The notes under the pieces are model-generated. The model was not told the DNA's origin and ran no database searches. It saw only the letters and a program-made list of their open reading frames with translations. The position numbers and the translations under genes were made by a program. Below are positions 12,029-25,058 of a stretch of DNA of 64,000 nucleotides, in pieces. How positions within the stretch are numbered: position 1 is the stretch's first letter; every line of letters starts with the position of its first letter. Origin of the DNA: Blasia pusilla (lineage: Eukaryota > Marchantiophyta > Marchantiopsida > Blasiales); assembly GCA_050084515.1 (NCBI GenBank), contig CM114272.1, forward strand, positions 4,588,001 through 4,652,000. The letters run 5' to 3'.

Positions 12029-12505
12029 GGTTGTGAATGACCTGCAAGATCCTGCAAGATCGAGGACAAGGAAAAACGTAAGCATTAGAGAGCTGAAGTC
12101 ATGACGCGGAAAACTGGTACAGTCTTCACTGAAAAGTCATGCGTCCCGCCCAGACACTCTAGATCTACATCCCTCGCGACGAATCGAAACATGCCTCGGA
12201 AGTGAAGAAAAATGTATCCTGTTTGAAGTCACAGCGATGGGGAATATTCAACATAAGTCCACTGCAGCTCGATAGATCAAAAGCACATGACGAGAAGTGA
12301 AGCCAGATCCACAAGACTGTTTGATCTACTGCAGCTATCACTCCAAGCCTTCAACAAATTAATGAAATTCTCCACATATCTAGAGGAAACGAAGGAAACC
12401 GAGCGACGGATTAGAACTCACTCTGAAACTCCGGGCGTATACCAAATTCGAATTGCTACAAGAATGCTGTAATCAAACTGACGAATTATTCCTTATCTTG
12501 CGCTC

Positions 12506-12513
12506 TTTTTATA
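12506..12513 (-). promoter_or_regulatory. TATA box of dirigent gene 1
   Basis: The minus strand reads TATAAAAA about 480 bp upstream of the ATG at 12,028, in the correct orientation. Transcription would start near 12,480 and leave a leader of about 450 nt. This is inferred from sequence and position only. Confidence 0.5.
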
Positions 12514-12599
12514 CACGTTCTGGGAGTTGAGCTCCTGCGGCAAAGAAGAGGGGAATGTCCGTGTGATTTGGACTCGTAACAACTTTGGCGACATTGTAC

Positions 12600-14370
12600 C
12601 ACAATTGGCCAATTGAGTGCAACCAGACTTCATTGCCGGTAGTATGATTTCTACGATGGTCACCTGCCCTCCGTAGATCTGGTACCATATTCGAGGTTTT
12701 GAGCATATGCTTCAGGTCGGAGATTGTACGAGGTGCCAACGAAGGACATACTCCTTAACAGTAAGGGTAATCTCTTGGAAGAAGACATCGAAGGATCGCA
12801 CTGGCAGTACGCGAGTGATTAAAATGCGACTAACTGTACCTAGAGAAAATAGAATACCAGCAACTTCAATGATAAAATAAAGATCAGTCATCAAATTTAC
12901 CAGATTTCTTTGTTTGGGATTATGAACGTGTGGATTCTGACTTGAGAGAAGTATGTTATCACGTTTCCAGAACTTGTAGGAAAAGCGAATATCGGTTTCT
13001 TGACAGGTTCGATGTTTTCGAAGAGGGAAGTTGTCGAGTCTGGGATTCATACTCTTAGTTTTCATGGATCCCTGCCTCTCCTTACGATAAAAAAATTCGT
13101 AGAATCCCCGGTCTTACGTTCAATTCCATCCGCCTGTAAGTTTGCTAAGAAAGCTTCCAGCCATTCAAACCTGATGACTAGCGTGAGATGACCGCTACGG
13201 GAAAATCCTGAGATATTAAGACGTTTCAAAGGATAAGAGTGATGTATGTACTATAAAAGAAAATAGTATTCTCTTCTAGAGAAATGGGAATACTATTTTC
13301 TTTTATGGAGAAATGGGAATCCATTTCTCCATTTACATTTGGATTGAGTACATTTTTATTCCGGATACTTTTCCATACTTTTCTTTTTTATTATCGGAAC
13401 ATAATCATGTCGTGAGGGAGATGCGGGACTCAGGTTAACTCTCTATTTTTAAAATATTTCATTTAAAAAGTATAGAAGGAAAGATATATCTTATGAGGCT
13501 TTGCTTCTTAAAAATATTCCTTTCATAATAAATGATTTATTCCCTTACAATTTAATGAAAGGAAAGAAAATAAGTAAGAGACAAGAAATATTTTTTAAGA
13601 AAGAAGAGAGAGGAAAAGAAGAATTTTAGGTGATGAAAAAAATGGGGAGGTGTGATTTGTGTGTAACTTAAGTGCAATGGAAGGTGTTTGAAAGAAGAAT
13701 GAGGTAACATTCTAAACATAAGAGCAATTTAGAAAGGGGGAGTGAAGATACATATTCCAAATAAAGATGAATTTTTTCCTAAAAAAGAGAAAATCTTCTC
13801 ACAATACCAGGTAAATTTTTTTATAAAATAAGAAACCTCATAATAAAGAGATAATAACGGTTTTTATTTCAAAATTTTGGAAACTTATAATCCTCATAAT
13901 TTATAAAATAAAAATCCTCTTTCCTCGATAATCGAGATGAAAATAGTAATTAACACCTTTCACTAATGGAAATGTATTGTTTCTTATACTAGCGTTTCCT
14001 CGTGACACCAGATGCTTCAATTCGGCTGTGAACGGACTCTCCCAGCATGGAACGAAAATACCGGACATGAAGAGAAGAAGTACAAGGTGGGGACTGGGAA
14101 AGCAACACCCGGTGGGGGTGAAGAAAAAAGTTGAGGAAGTACCACGCTGCCCACTCCGCGCTACCGTGCTCAAGATGTCGCGACTGGACTAGGTGCATGG
14201 AGCGCGCCAGTGCCGTCTGTTCCAGAAGTGACACGCGTCGGAATCGCAAAGTGGATCTCTCTGCATGCCTGCGATCGTCGAGCACTTGTCCGCGTCCGCC
14301 GCTCTTACGCTGCCCGCTCGGTACTGGAACGACCGCCTCATGCGGCTTGTCAGTCACTCAGTCCGTCCAA
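12600..14370. other. Spacer with hairpins, no gene recognised
   Basis: Mostly AT-rich non-coding DNA. It contains one perfect hairpin and one near-perfect hairpin at 13,254-13,330. From about 14,000 the GC content rises, but no frame resembles a protein. Confidence 0.4.
13254..13330. repeat. Two adjacent short inverted repeats
   Basis: AAGAAAATAGTATT (near 13,256) is repeated inverted at 13,289-13,302. Immediately after, GGAGAAATGG (13,307-13,316) and CCATTTCTCC (13,321-13,330) form a perfect 10-bp hairpin with a 4-base loop. This may be the end of a small MITE. Confidence 0.55.
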
Positions 14371-14379
14371 GCGAATACG

Positions 14380-14640
14380 CGGCGACTTCACGTAGGTGGA
14401 ATCGGATGCTTGCGGATCGACTCTGACGGGTATGATGAACCAGTCGCCGCGTCGACGAGGCCGAGATCTGTACAGAGTTCGCCGAAATTGGCCACGTCCA
14501 TACATTGAACTTGGTCACACCAGGTGGAGGATAAACGAATCGCCGCGTCGATGAGACGCTCGGTGTACAGGGCTGGCGCTCAATGTATATATGTGGCCAA
14601 CACGGGCCACATATATACATTGAACTTGGTCATACCATAG
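14380..14640. repeat. Short tandem duplication with embedded perfect palindrome
   Basis: Two diverged copies of a unit of about 110 bp are seen. They share ATCGCCGCGTCGATGAG-like starts and TACATTGAACTTGGTCA ends (near 14,502 and 14,616). In the second copy, arms of 19 bp (14,580-14,598 and 14,605-14,623; TCAATGTATATATGTGGCC and its complement) flank a 6-base loop. Confidence 0.6.
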
Positions 14641-14649
14641 TCCCATAGG

Positions 14650-15480
14650 GACCAAATTATCGCGCACCAATTTACATCCGAGAAAAGTTGAAAAGAATGC
14701 GAAAGTACAGGACTCGAATAAAAAGTAAATAGCAAAAGATGAAAGAGTGCAGTTGCACGGAAGACAAAACCTTCAAGAGACTACCAAGAACACAAAATTT
14801 TAAGAAATTTTTAAGTGATCATTCTAGGATCATTCTTTACTAAAAGTTGAAGGTACTTGTAAAGAAATTTTTGACCATAGGCTTATTATCCTATTCATCC
14901 ATACCATCCAAACCAAAGTGTGATACCAAACTATAATTGTGACCAGTGGATAGAGAAAATCTTCCACAATAAGGTTGATAAAGAATTCTATTATCTTTCA
15001 AAAGTTATTCCATTCTGGAATTTATGTCGTTTCTTTTAAGACGTGGAGAGAGATTGCATAGATAAAAAATTGCTTTTGCATGGATGTAAAATTAGCCCCC
15101 ATAACTACCATCATTGCAATTGTGGGATTAAAGACTATGATGTTACCAAACGCCCTTACATCCTATCCATGACTCTAAAATTCCATTGCTACATTTTATA
15201 ATTTCAATGATGAGAATGTGTCCGCATTCATAGGAAAAAAATGTTCCTACAACCGTAGTGGCAAGTTTTCTTATTTTTTGGTAGCTTGGTGCTCAAATCA
15301 ATAGCATCTTATGCAACCAACTCTATATTATGCCTCCCTAAGTAGCCTCAATCTCTTGGAAAGCCATAAAGAATTTTGACCCTAAGGACGGAAAAGAAAA
15401 AAGGGAAAAAATCACAAGATTCCATGTTCAATTTAGGACAAGTGGAAAGAAAATCTAAATATTAAAAAAATTAAGGATTA
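14650..15480. other. Spacer, no gene recognised
   Basis: AT-rich sequence without a convincing reading frame. Nothing else was recognised in it. Confidence 0.35.
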
Positions 15481-15497
15481 TTTGAGTTGGGGACACA

Positions 15498-15608
15498 AAG
15501 GTATGGATGAGAACTTTTTGGAATCGGGTAGAGCTATTTGAGAGAGTTAGGCCCATGGCATTTGACAACTTTTCTATTGCTCAAACATCTAGATATGTTG
15601 AGGTAAGA
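15498..15608 (+). pseudogene. Gypsy integrase C-terminal scrap
   Basis: Translation gives VWMRTFWNRVELFERV followed by RPMAFDNFSIAQTSRY. This matches, residue for residue in many positions, the minus-strand scrap near 63,750 (DVWMRACCERAKLF, then MPMAFENLAIAQYQDTLRY). The pattern MxxNLAIAQxRDxxRY is typical of the region after the integrase core in some plant Gypsy elements. It is short and without continuation, so it is an old degraded copy. Confidence 0.5.
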
Positions 15609-15619
15609 CCATTATTAGA

Positions 15620-18600
15620 GGTGATTCTTTAGTTAGGAAATGGAGGTTTCATCCTAGAGCTTATGCACATCTTATGTGGAAAAAAATGATGAATATTGAA
15701 CAATATAGGTTTTGCCTTGAGGAGTACTTGTGTGAGAGGGGGTGATGAGGCCATTTGGATGACCATGTGGCGTACATGAGCCATGTCATCTTCCTAATGT
15801 TCTTGAGAAAGTTGCTATAAATTGGAAAATAATGCTAGGATGAGAGATTCTTACGAATAGGTTTACATAGAGTGTAAACTCCTATCTATTCTTGGGAGAG
15901 TTAAAATCATCTATGCATGAAACATTTTAAGGAAGCTAAAACAAGTTGGCTTGTTTAAGCTATTAATCTCAACTTTTCTAGGTGGGGATACCTCATCTAT
16001 TAATTTGACAGACCTCCATTGTGAAATATACTTCTACGTCTTTAACTTGAAACATAATGCAGAGATTATGTCAAAGTTTCTTATAGGTGAGTGCTTTCAC
16101 CTAATTTTGTACGTGTAAGCTTATGAGTCATTTAGTCACTACTAAGGATTGAGGAGTTAATATGGTTTCATTGCGAGTCCATTGCAACTGCCATTGGTTT
16201 GCTAGTCTATACAACTCTTTTTCCATTGCAACTATAATCACTTGCACTAAGCGCACCATAGAGTTAGAAAAGTGATTGTGAGAAAGAATCACAAAGAAAC
16301 CACAAGCCGTGGCTTTTGGGATTCACAATTTGTAACAACGAAGGGCTCCCATTCGATTTGCACAATACTCACCAATTTCACTTGCAATGGACTTGCACTA
16401 GGCTCACAAATGATCTTGAGAAACATAATGTGAGAAGCATAATAAAGGTTATTTAATGATGTTAGAGATGAAGAAGTTTTATTGTCTAATCGTGCAATAG
16501 ATATGCAAGTAGAGCATGCCTCCGAACGCCATGTGGGTGGATTAGCCATTGACCATATGGAATGCCATTATGGGTGAGTTCAAGAGCTTCCATTTTTTGA
16601 GCTTGCATGCAAATTGATGATCAATATTTTCACTTTGGATTATTATCTTAATCTTGGGAGAACTATTTTAGAAAGCATCCACTTGCTCTAAGGTAGAGTA
16701 GGAGGTCCATGTTAGATAGTGCCTATTAGTAGTAGGTGTCGCCATATATGATTAGGCCGCAATATCATCATCATACACACTAGCATCTATGATGCCCATT
16801 GGAAGTCATTGTTCGGTGGATCTTTTGGAGGTCCAAAGTAAGTAGATACGAATCATGACAATCAAGGTTGCACATAAATGTACAAATCTATCGATGAGAT
16901 GGACATGCCGCTCTGGTACCTAGCCTTCCGAACGTAGTACAAGGCTCATATAACGGGCTTAGGGCTAGTATGGCAAGCTCAAGATCCACACCATGTGGGC
17001 CATGTGCGGACTCAAGGGTGCGGGTCTTGCGGACCTAAACTCGTCCTACAAGCCTACAGTGAGTTCAGCCAACCGGCTATGCGTCGGCATCCTAGCCGCC
17101 ACCAAGTTACATATACATATGTAACTTATTGACAATGACATCCCACAAAATTTTTAAATAAAGAATCATCTATTATAATTGAGTTATTTTTTGGGTTGGT
17201 GTTTTTGGTACGATTCAATAACATGTATAAAAGATGTATAAAATGAACTTACAGTAAATTTCATTTTGGAATTAATTTTAAAATGCAAAATAGGAAAAAA
17301 ATCACTCCTTTATGTGACTCAATTACGAGTAAATAACGCTAAAAAAATTTGAGTCCAGTGCGAACTTATAAGGGACATTTGCATGCCCATGGGAAGTAGC
17401 TTTGGACTGTAAATTATTTTGGTGGGAAATGTACGAGAAAAATAGGTATTTTTCAAAATTTCATGGAAGAATGAAATAATCTAGAATAATTTAATTTAAT
17501 TTAAATCTGATTTTAAAAATTTTCTAATATTATAAAATTATATTTAAATTATTAAATAAAATTATCATTTGAATAAATACAAACTCATTTTCGTGAGAAA
17601 ACACGTGCATACTAACTAGTCATTTTCGTGAGAAAACACGTGCATACTAACTAATGATTTAAATATATATATATATAAAAAAGGATTGGAAACCATCACG
17701 ATACAAAAGAGCCGGTCCACGACTTAATGGCTTTAGCAAGGGAAGCGGGCTTACGTTTTCCGAAATCTTTGCATGTCCAGCGAAAGCTGGCCGCTGCTGT
17801 CGTATACTACATTTAAGAATTCATGAATCCGATCAATAGCCATCGGAAAGTAAACAAACTTGCAATCGACAGTTTTGGTGAGGAGGGATTTAGCGAAGTG
17901 CATAATCATGAGTGAGCATAAGAGAATACGATGATGGTCAAAATCAGGATAGATTGTGATATCAATTGAAGATCGGAGTACATAGATCGAACCCAAATAT
18001 CTCACAAGCATAAGTGCATTGGGCGGTTTTAGAATTCGATATTAGTGTCGAACTAGTGACACGATGGGAAAGCGGAACCCGTGACGGGTCAAGTGTTGCG
18101 TCCGAATCGATCACAAAGTAAATCAAGCACATTGATCGTGTCCGCAAGCAGTATCAGTCTGGCGCGTGCTCCGCGCGGCCTCACTTCGCTTGATGGACCC
18201 CACTCAACGGCCAGAATGGTGGCAATAAAAAAAAATTCGAGTTCGCTGCATTTTGGATATAAGATGATAGTAATCTTGGTAGAAAGCTGGCAAATCGGGG
18301 GCTTCAGTTCTATGATCTCTCAGATTTTCCTTTGTCTTCCTTACTTTCCGTGAGGCCAACGCCACGAGCATTTCCTGTGGTCGCCCACCCAGATAATTTC
18401 TTGAAAAGAACTGGGAGCTTATTTGACGGCATTAAAGTATGCGCACCTTTACATTGTTTATAAGTGATAAGTGAAGCTGAGATTCAAAAATTCGATCCCC
18501 AGACTTTACCAAACCCCGCGTGCGAAAAGGATTCCCTTACAACAAAGAGATAGCGTGAATGATTAGGTATCTTTTTATTTCCAGTCCTCGCATAGCAGAG
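15620..18600. other. Spacer, no gene recognised
   Basis: No frame looks like a real protein. The stretch 17,100-17,680 is AT-rich and holds a short tandem duplication (17,585-17,654). The stretch 16,900-17,100 is GC-richer but uninformative. Confidence 0.35.
17585..17654. repeat. Direct tandem duplication, 35 bp unit
   Basis: The unit beginning TCATTTTCGTGAGAAAACAC occurs twice back to back with a 35-bp period and almost no difference, so it is recent. A short TA run follows at about 17,662. Confidence 0.8.
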
Positions 18601-18623
18601 GCCGATGCCAAAATTTGGCCTAA

Positions 18624-18668
18624 GGTCCCTCCTACCACGTGTCTGATTTGACACTGGTAGGAGGGACT
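18624..18668. repeat. Hairpin with 18-19 bp arms
   Basis: GTCCCTCCTACCA (18,625-18,637) pairs with TGGTAGGAGGGAC (18,655-18,667). The inner GTGTC/GACAC pair extends the stem around a TGATTT loop, with one bulged base. No T-run follows, so it does not look like a terminator. MITE end or structural repeat is possible. Confidence 0.55.
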
Positions 18669-18962
18669 CAGGGAGTACGTCACTGACACAGTCTCAGAGA
18701 ATCATTTCACATCTGTCCATTTCTGGACTCGAGGCCGACGACTCTGTCGTACAGAGCAGCACCCAATCCATGCAGAATAAATATAGTTCCCAGTAATGCC
18801 GCAGTACTTTCTGGTTAATGCTACTCACTCATACTAAGTACCACGACTCCCGTTCATTCGAGTAGGTTTAGGGTAGGAGTACTTCTGCTGTGTACCTTCA
18901 GTTATAGGAGTACTTTTGCTGCGTACTTTAAGGCCCGAGTCAGTTTTCGTCTACGAGATCCC

Positions 18963-19146
18963 TCTCGCGTATTCATCCTCTGGTTAACTAACCCACCCGA
19001 GGTTAGAACCGTTAGATTCGTGAAAGGGTTTCTGCAAAACTACCAACCTGGGCCGGGCTCGTGCCAAGAGTGTACTAGAATCCCACGTGTGATGGGAATG
19101 GTAAAATACCTCGGGTAACTAATCCGAGGATGAATAGACGCGAGGA
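18963..19146. repeat. Imperfect inverted repeat
   Basis: CTCGCGTATTCATCCTC (from 18,963) returns inverted as GAGGATGAATA-G-ACGCGAG (about 19,126-19,144). The inner parts CCACCCGAGGT and ACCTCGGGT also pair. The spacing of about 180 bp suggests a small degraded inverted-repeat element. Two copies of GGAGTACTT(C/T)TGCTG lie just upstream (near 18,877 and 18,907). Confidence 0.45.
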
Positions 19147-19470
19147 GGACGAGATCTGGTACATTAGGTGGTCCAGATACACTGTCACACGCAAACAAAT
19201 AATGTCTGTGCTCCAAAGAAAGTTTTAAAAGTTAAAACACAACGCCGAGCAGATCTGCGAATTTGCCCGTACCCTATAGAACGGCGCCGTTGCGACGGTT
19301 GACAATGGCCACGTGTTGGACTATTGACATAAGCCGTTTGGCAAACAGAGTTGCGGTGGAGCTTGAAAGTTTGAAACTACTAAAAGTTGGAGATTCGACA
19401 CTGACACCGTGCGTCGGGACGTTCTTGAAGGTGGCGAATATGCTCTTTGGTGGAGATGGATATATCACTG

Positions 19471-19857
19471 TCAGGCGTATGAATAATAGATGAGGTGCTC
19501 CCGAATCCCGATAAATGTTTTGTTGAATGAGCCACCGACTGATCCGGTAGCCGTGCAGAGAAACGTACATTTGACACCGTCCCACGTTATTCCCATGAGT
19601 CTACGCGCGATTTCTTCGCTCGCCAAGTGTTTGGAGAATGATTCGTTCGTCTTGATTAAGGAAAAATAGTCTTCAATTTGCGATGATTTCGATCTGGAAA
19701 AGATCTCGTGAAATTCACTGTCCGTCTGAATTGGAATGACAACATCCTCGAATTGTCGGTTCGGCTGGATCTCCGGCCCCGAACTTCGATCCGTTCTCCT
19801 ACATCCTCGATAAGGTTGTAGGGAACAGCTTATGTTCCAAATTTTCTTAGAGGCCAT
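19471..19857 (-). CDS. Hypothetical 128-residue frame
   Basis: The frame starts MASKKIWNISC and has ordinary amino-acid composition with no recognised domain, signal or motif. No TATA box or neighbouring exon supports it. It may be chance or the remnant of a lost gene; listed because it is the best frame between 15.6 and 26.8 kb. Confidence 0.15.
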   Translation of the reverse strand: MASKKIWNISCSLQPYRGCRRTDRSSGPEIQPNRQFEDVVIPIQTDSEFHEIFSRSKSSQIEDYFSLIKTNESFSKHLASEEIARRLMGITWDGVKCTFLCTATGSVGGSFNKTFIGIREHLIYYSYA

Positions 19858-20937
19858 AAGCTATAATACCCTGCATGTCTTATACACCATAACTAACAAT
19901 CTTGTGAGCATGTAATCCCTAGTAAAATAATTCAATCAAACGGAAGAAAACGGGAAAGAGAAGGGCAATGCAATGCTCTAGTTTCTCCACTTCTCAATAT
20001 TTCTGTTTGGCTGTGCTCATCGTAACTGTCTATTGCGTCGTCGGAATCAAATTCTCCGGGAAAATCGACACGTAAGATGGGACGAGAATTTGGAAAATGA
20101 CAGCTTGAACCACTCTGTTTGGCGATTCATTAAACTGCACTTGTGATGTAAGCTTGGGACTAAATGGGCTCGAGTTCCATTGCTGTAACATCCCGTTGGT
20201 AGTTATGGAACGACAAATGTTTTTCGTGAACTCGAAGTCGGAAGAGAAATCGTTTGGGTCTGCTCAGTGGACGCGCCACCCTTCCATCCAAGGGGATGGT
20301 CATAATAAGGGCCGAGGGACGTGGCAGGAAAGGGCTTTTGGATGCTGGCAGTATCACCACCGTTGTTGTGGGAGCTCCTGAGAAAACAGAGAAAGGAAAC
20401 TCCTTCGGTGGGAGAACAAGGATGAGAAGACACCGACACGAGCGAGAAAATACGTGATTAAAAAGGATTGCGATATCCAGTGACACGAAAAAGTGACCAA
20501 ATCTCTGCACTGTTTGTACGACACGGGGCCGGATGTACAGTGTCAGGTTGGGCAAGAACCACACACTAATGTGAAGATGTAATAATGATCTAAGAGTGAA
20601 AGTCAGTGAACACAGCCAGCTTTCTCCGTTACTAGAGGGACGGACGGCGTTGCAGTAGTGGGTGGGCTAGAAAGCTCTTTGTCGAAAAGAGCTATGAGCC
20701 TTCTCGACAAATGGGGACAGTTTCAACCAAAAATTCGTTTTCTACGGTTTTTGTCCAGTTACACAACTTTTTGAGATACCGTACGTTTTCTTTACCGAAA
20801 GACCCAATGGAAACTTTGTGTTTCTTAAATCCACTGAATATTTAAAGCATGAATACTTCTATTTTTTAAATTGATAATGCTAGCAGATATGTCGGTGCGG
20901 TAGCCATCACACATTTTCAATAGCCTTATGTCATTAA

Positions 20938-22361
20938 TGTCCGGGGCTAACCGGGGTTACGTGTTGAGCTAGCCGGTAAAATTTTGAAATATCCAATTAC
21001 CGGCCAAAAATTGACGGAATATACGGTTTCCGCCGGAATCAAGAAAAGTTTTGTGAATCTCGTTTTAAAGACCGGAAAAACTACCCGGACCCTGCTGAAA
21101 TTCAACATTACAGAGATTACAGCGCTCGATATCGAGCATCCCTCACTTAAATATGGTCGCAGACTCGCAGTCCATGCAGCCATGAACGAAGATGTCACAG
21201 TTACTTCCTACTATATTCGCAGAATGATGGCATATTTTTAAATGTTGATGCTTTCAAATTCGCGTGGAAAAGGTGCGTCGCGGGACCCCGGTTTCTCCCC
21301 AAAAATTTGTGAAACGATTCTGCCGCGACGTCCGGATTCCCGACTTCGATACATGGACCTTTTCTCTCCACTACGCTTCAGAAGCCTTTTAAATTCTATT
21401 TATTAACTAAATTTCCCCTTAAGCTTTCCTAACAACACTGTTGTCGGTTCTGGTATATCTCTCTGCATTCCGATGAGTCCGATCCGGCTTTCGTTCAGGT
21501 GGTAACGACAGACACTCATCGTGTTGAAGAATTCATGGAGGTTATGTTGTCACTATTCTCGAGGAAGAATTCTAAGCGAGTAACTTTCGGAGTAACTCGT
21601 ATTTCACGGTGTCTGATACAGGCATTTGGAATCTCGTTGTTTGTAAGTATCACCAGAATGTATTTGTGAATTTGAGGTATTATTTTGACTATCTGGAAAA
21701 TACCTGTCTGCCTCCCACTCGAATCCTTTTACTTAATAAACCAGTATGATCTGAGTATTCGTGCGAAGTTCATAACTACCGTTTCTCCAAATTTTTACGC
21801 GATGGGAAATGTAACCTAGTTCAGAGGAGACACGTGGATACAGTTTGCTTTGATTATGAGGTCAGAAATTCACGAGGTTTCCGGACCTTCCGGTGGCTCT
21901 CCTTCCCTGTCGTCATTCATCAGGACAAAAACCAGTCCTTGCAGATGGAACACTGGAACCCAACCCGACCGTACGTGGCCTTACCGCCTCCAGAGTCCAA
22001 GAGTCCAGACGATTCTGGGAGCCTCGCTCCGTTGCATCCTAGGATCCATAGGTTCCCATGCGTAGTGCGTGTGACGTGAATCTTTGCTCTCGTGATTCGT
22101 GAAATCACCGTTTCGATAATGATGGATATCTCCGCGCTGCGCGAGCTGCGAAGCATCTCACGTGAAGTTACTTCCGCTGGGAAGCTGAAAATATCGGGGA
22201 GAAGTTTCGCCTCCCGGGCAGGGTCCGGGTAGGCTTGTCGTCAGAACCGGTACATTCCCGGTTTCCACGAAACCGAGCGGTAAATTTTGAAATCATCCCG
22301 CTCGGCTACTCCAAATTCCTTCGGCTACCTCAAGACGTAGCCCCGGTTCTCCCCGGACATT
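20938..22361. mobile_element. Candidate element with terminal inverted repeats, about 1.4 kb
   Basis: ATGTCCGGGGCTAACCGGGG (20,938) and the sequence around 22,335-22,360 are inverted copies (ATGTCCGGGGAGAACCGGGG on the minus strand). Similarity continues inward through CTACGT, TAGCCG and the segment TTTTGAAAT/ATTTCAAAAT near the CCGG-rich parts. Inside, the frame 20,984-21,241 (85 residues) has no known domain. It looks like a non-autonomous DNA element, but no target-site duplication was fixed. Confidence 0.4.
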
Positions 22362-22379
22362 GCTCCCGGGGCTACACTG

Positions 22380-24978
22380 ATTCTCGATCCTAATTTGAAA
22401 AGAAATTGAACCTTGCATTCCTCCCGACCATACGCGCATACGCCATATGAAGAACTAATGGATAAAGAACCTTTCGATCTAAATTTCTTTTCAAATTAAG
22501 AATTTGCAATCCGATCCCGGTAGGTTTTACCTCTTTCAGCACACGCGCAGCATAGAAAAAAATTCCTCATTACGTAAATATAAGGAGCGCACTTTCGGAT
22601 CAAAAGTAGAATCACGGGACATAACATTGCCTCCTCTTTGGCTTGTCGACGAGTACCTACGGTTTGGGAATAAGTAAAACGAAAACATGGATGGGTCGGC
22701 CAATAAAAAGTGGAGGGGGGGGGAATGGGATAGCTAAGTGAATTTTATTTTTGGAGGCGCTCGAAGCCCAAACTAGATCTCACCTAAGTGAACCAGTCTA
22801 TATTCGGTTATGCTGTTAGCGCTGGGTACGGCTACCGTCCGGGGGGTTTCAGAGGGTTCTTTGTGTTGGTTTTCTTCATTTATTAAGTTTCCTTCGTTTA
22901 ATTTTGAATTAAAGTATATGAATCAAATCGGATATACTCGGTATTTTCCTAATTCGTTTTGCTAGGCTTTACCGACACGATAAAAAAGGAGTGAAGTCTT
23001 ATATGGCGGAGGGGCGCCTCTTGAAATGGTAATCTCATGTTTGTCACTCGTACCTCAATTCGCCTTTCGAGATAGTGACATATGCCCTCTTACTTAATAT
23101 ATTTACTGCCTTGTTTCAGATGCATTCTATTCTCGGGTAATTCTCGGGTAAATACTGGAATGCAGGATGCCGTCATTACTTACGACAGTTTGTCAACAAG
23201 AGTCACAAGACATGCTCACGATAAGCACGTGCACTGGGATGGCGGGCACAAGTATCCTGAAGAGCGCATCCTGCGTAGCTCGTGATTCAAAATCCGAGGA
23301 GAACAACGGTGGCATGTACTCTATGAGTCCATGGATGGTTCACCACGCAAGATCCGCTAGATCGGCGCGGCGTATCGATCATCCGACAGCCTTCACGTAG
23401 AAGTACGTTGGATTCCGATGTTCGTACGTCAGGGCACAAAGCAGACCCCGACGCGTGCATTGCTTTCATTGGCCCGACTCATTTCCACGTAAGAGTCCGA
23501 AAACTGAGTTCGAATGTTTTGAGTACTAACTTTAGTCAATTTTCTTTTCTCTAACTCTTACAAGGAATCATCGCAAACCCTGTCCGCCTTACCTCATAGA
23601 GTCATAGCTACTGGGCTCTCGATACTCCGAGAGTTCAGAGCCTTTATGGCTCTGGTCTCCGGAACTCCAGGACCCGTCATACCCACCCGCAACCCCACCA
23701 CCGACCCGCGAGTTCTAACACGAGCGGTCTGCCTGAGGAAACCCTCCGGCCGAAGACTAAATGACCGCCATGTGGGTCGGATATCCGACACCCAGGTCGG
23801 ACCCATCCCACCATCCCAATCTAAATCGTCCCATCCCATCCATGATGACATTACCTGGAGGCAAGTATGGAGGTTGCATGAACGCCTGTCAAAACAGCGG
23901 AGAAGAGCTGAACTGATCCTCCAAATGTAGGGAAATAAAACCCCTGGGATGGCCGGCCTCTTTGAATCGATCCGTGTAGTAGCCAATCATATTTCTACCA
24001 ACTTCAAGAGTCGATCCACCACACTGTAGATTTGACCAATGGTAGGAGGTCTACAATTAACGGTACAGATTCTTAACCCAAGAGATCCAACGATGGAAAT
24101 GACCCATGTTCTTTGAATGACCCCCCCTGTTAGGGTTCTTGCCCCTCCAATTTCCCTGGACCAAGAAGAGAGGCGCATGAAGGTCCGGGCTTTGTTTGAA
24201 TGCCTTCCATGTCAGAATACCTTCCGCTGGGCATTGCACTCTACTGACACTTCCTGGGTTGGAGACGAAGACAAGGCGATAGAATTGTTTCTAGGTTTCG
24301 GTTGCATTGCGGCGTTACTTTTGATTTCTATCAGCAAGGTTCTCCGTCAACAAGCGGATCTTTAAGCGGATTACTCTTTGATTGCTGCTTGCTTTCCCCA
24401 ATGCTAATCGTCATGGGGAATCTGCATATGCAATATTCGTGAGGAAGCCCTGAGTAAGGAGCCCAAGTCGACCAGGAGAAACAACTCAAGGAAAGGAGCC
24501 GAAAAGGAGCCAAGCGGATTTGAACTATCGGTTTTTTTATTCGCGAATAAGTGGTGGAGGTATCCACGAAATTGCCTCCCTCTCCTCTCTCCGAGCTAGT
24601 TTTTCCTTTTTTCTATTTATTGCCCCTCGAGGGCACTTTTACGTGGGCATTCCATGTTAAGAATGTGAATGAATTGGGCAAGGAATGAATTGAGGGTGAT
24701 GGGGTTTGTATTCTGTCAAATCCGCCAGAATGCAATTTGGCGGATCATCATCATAGTAGCCACAAAAAAACTGAAACTCTAGAGACTCGGCTGACCCTAT
24801 CTTAGTCGCTACCTTATGCGGAAGTGAATCGCGTCTCCATCAAAATATTTTCCTTTTTATGTGTTGAGAACGCACTTGCCGCTACAGGGAAGTAATCAAC
24901 CCTTGATTGCACATTAACGCACTAATACAAGTGCTCTTCGGCTGCGGCCTTTCACTTTTATGGTAGCGCTATGACATT

Positions 24979-25058
<80 letters not shown>

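Noticed and set aside
18624-18668. Stem-loop as a transcription terminator
   Set aside because: No T-run and no adjacent gene; intrinsic terminators of this kind do not apply to plant nuclear genes.
20160-20564. 134-codon minus-strand frame
   Set aside because: No motif, overlapping frames on the other strand of similar length, and no promoter or neighbour exon.
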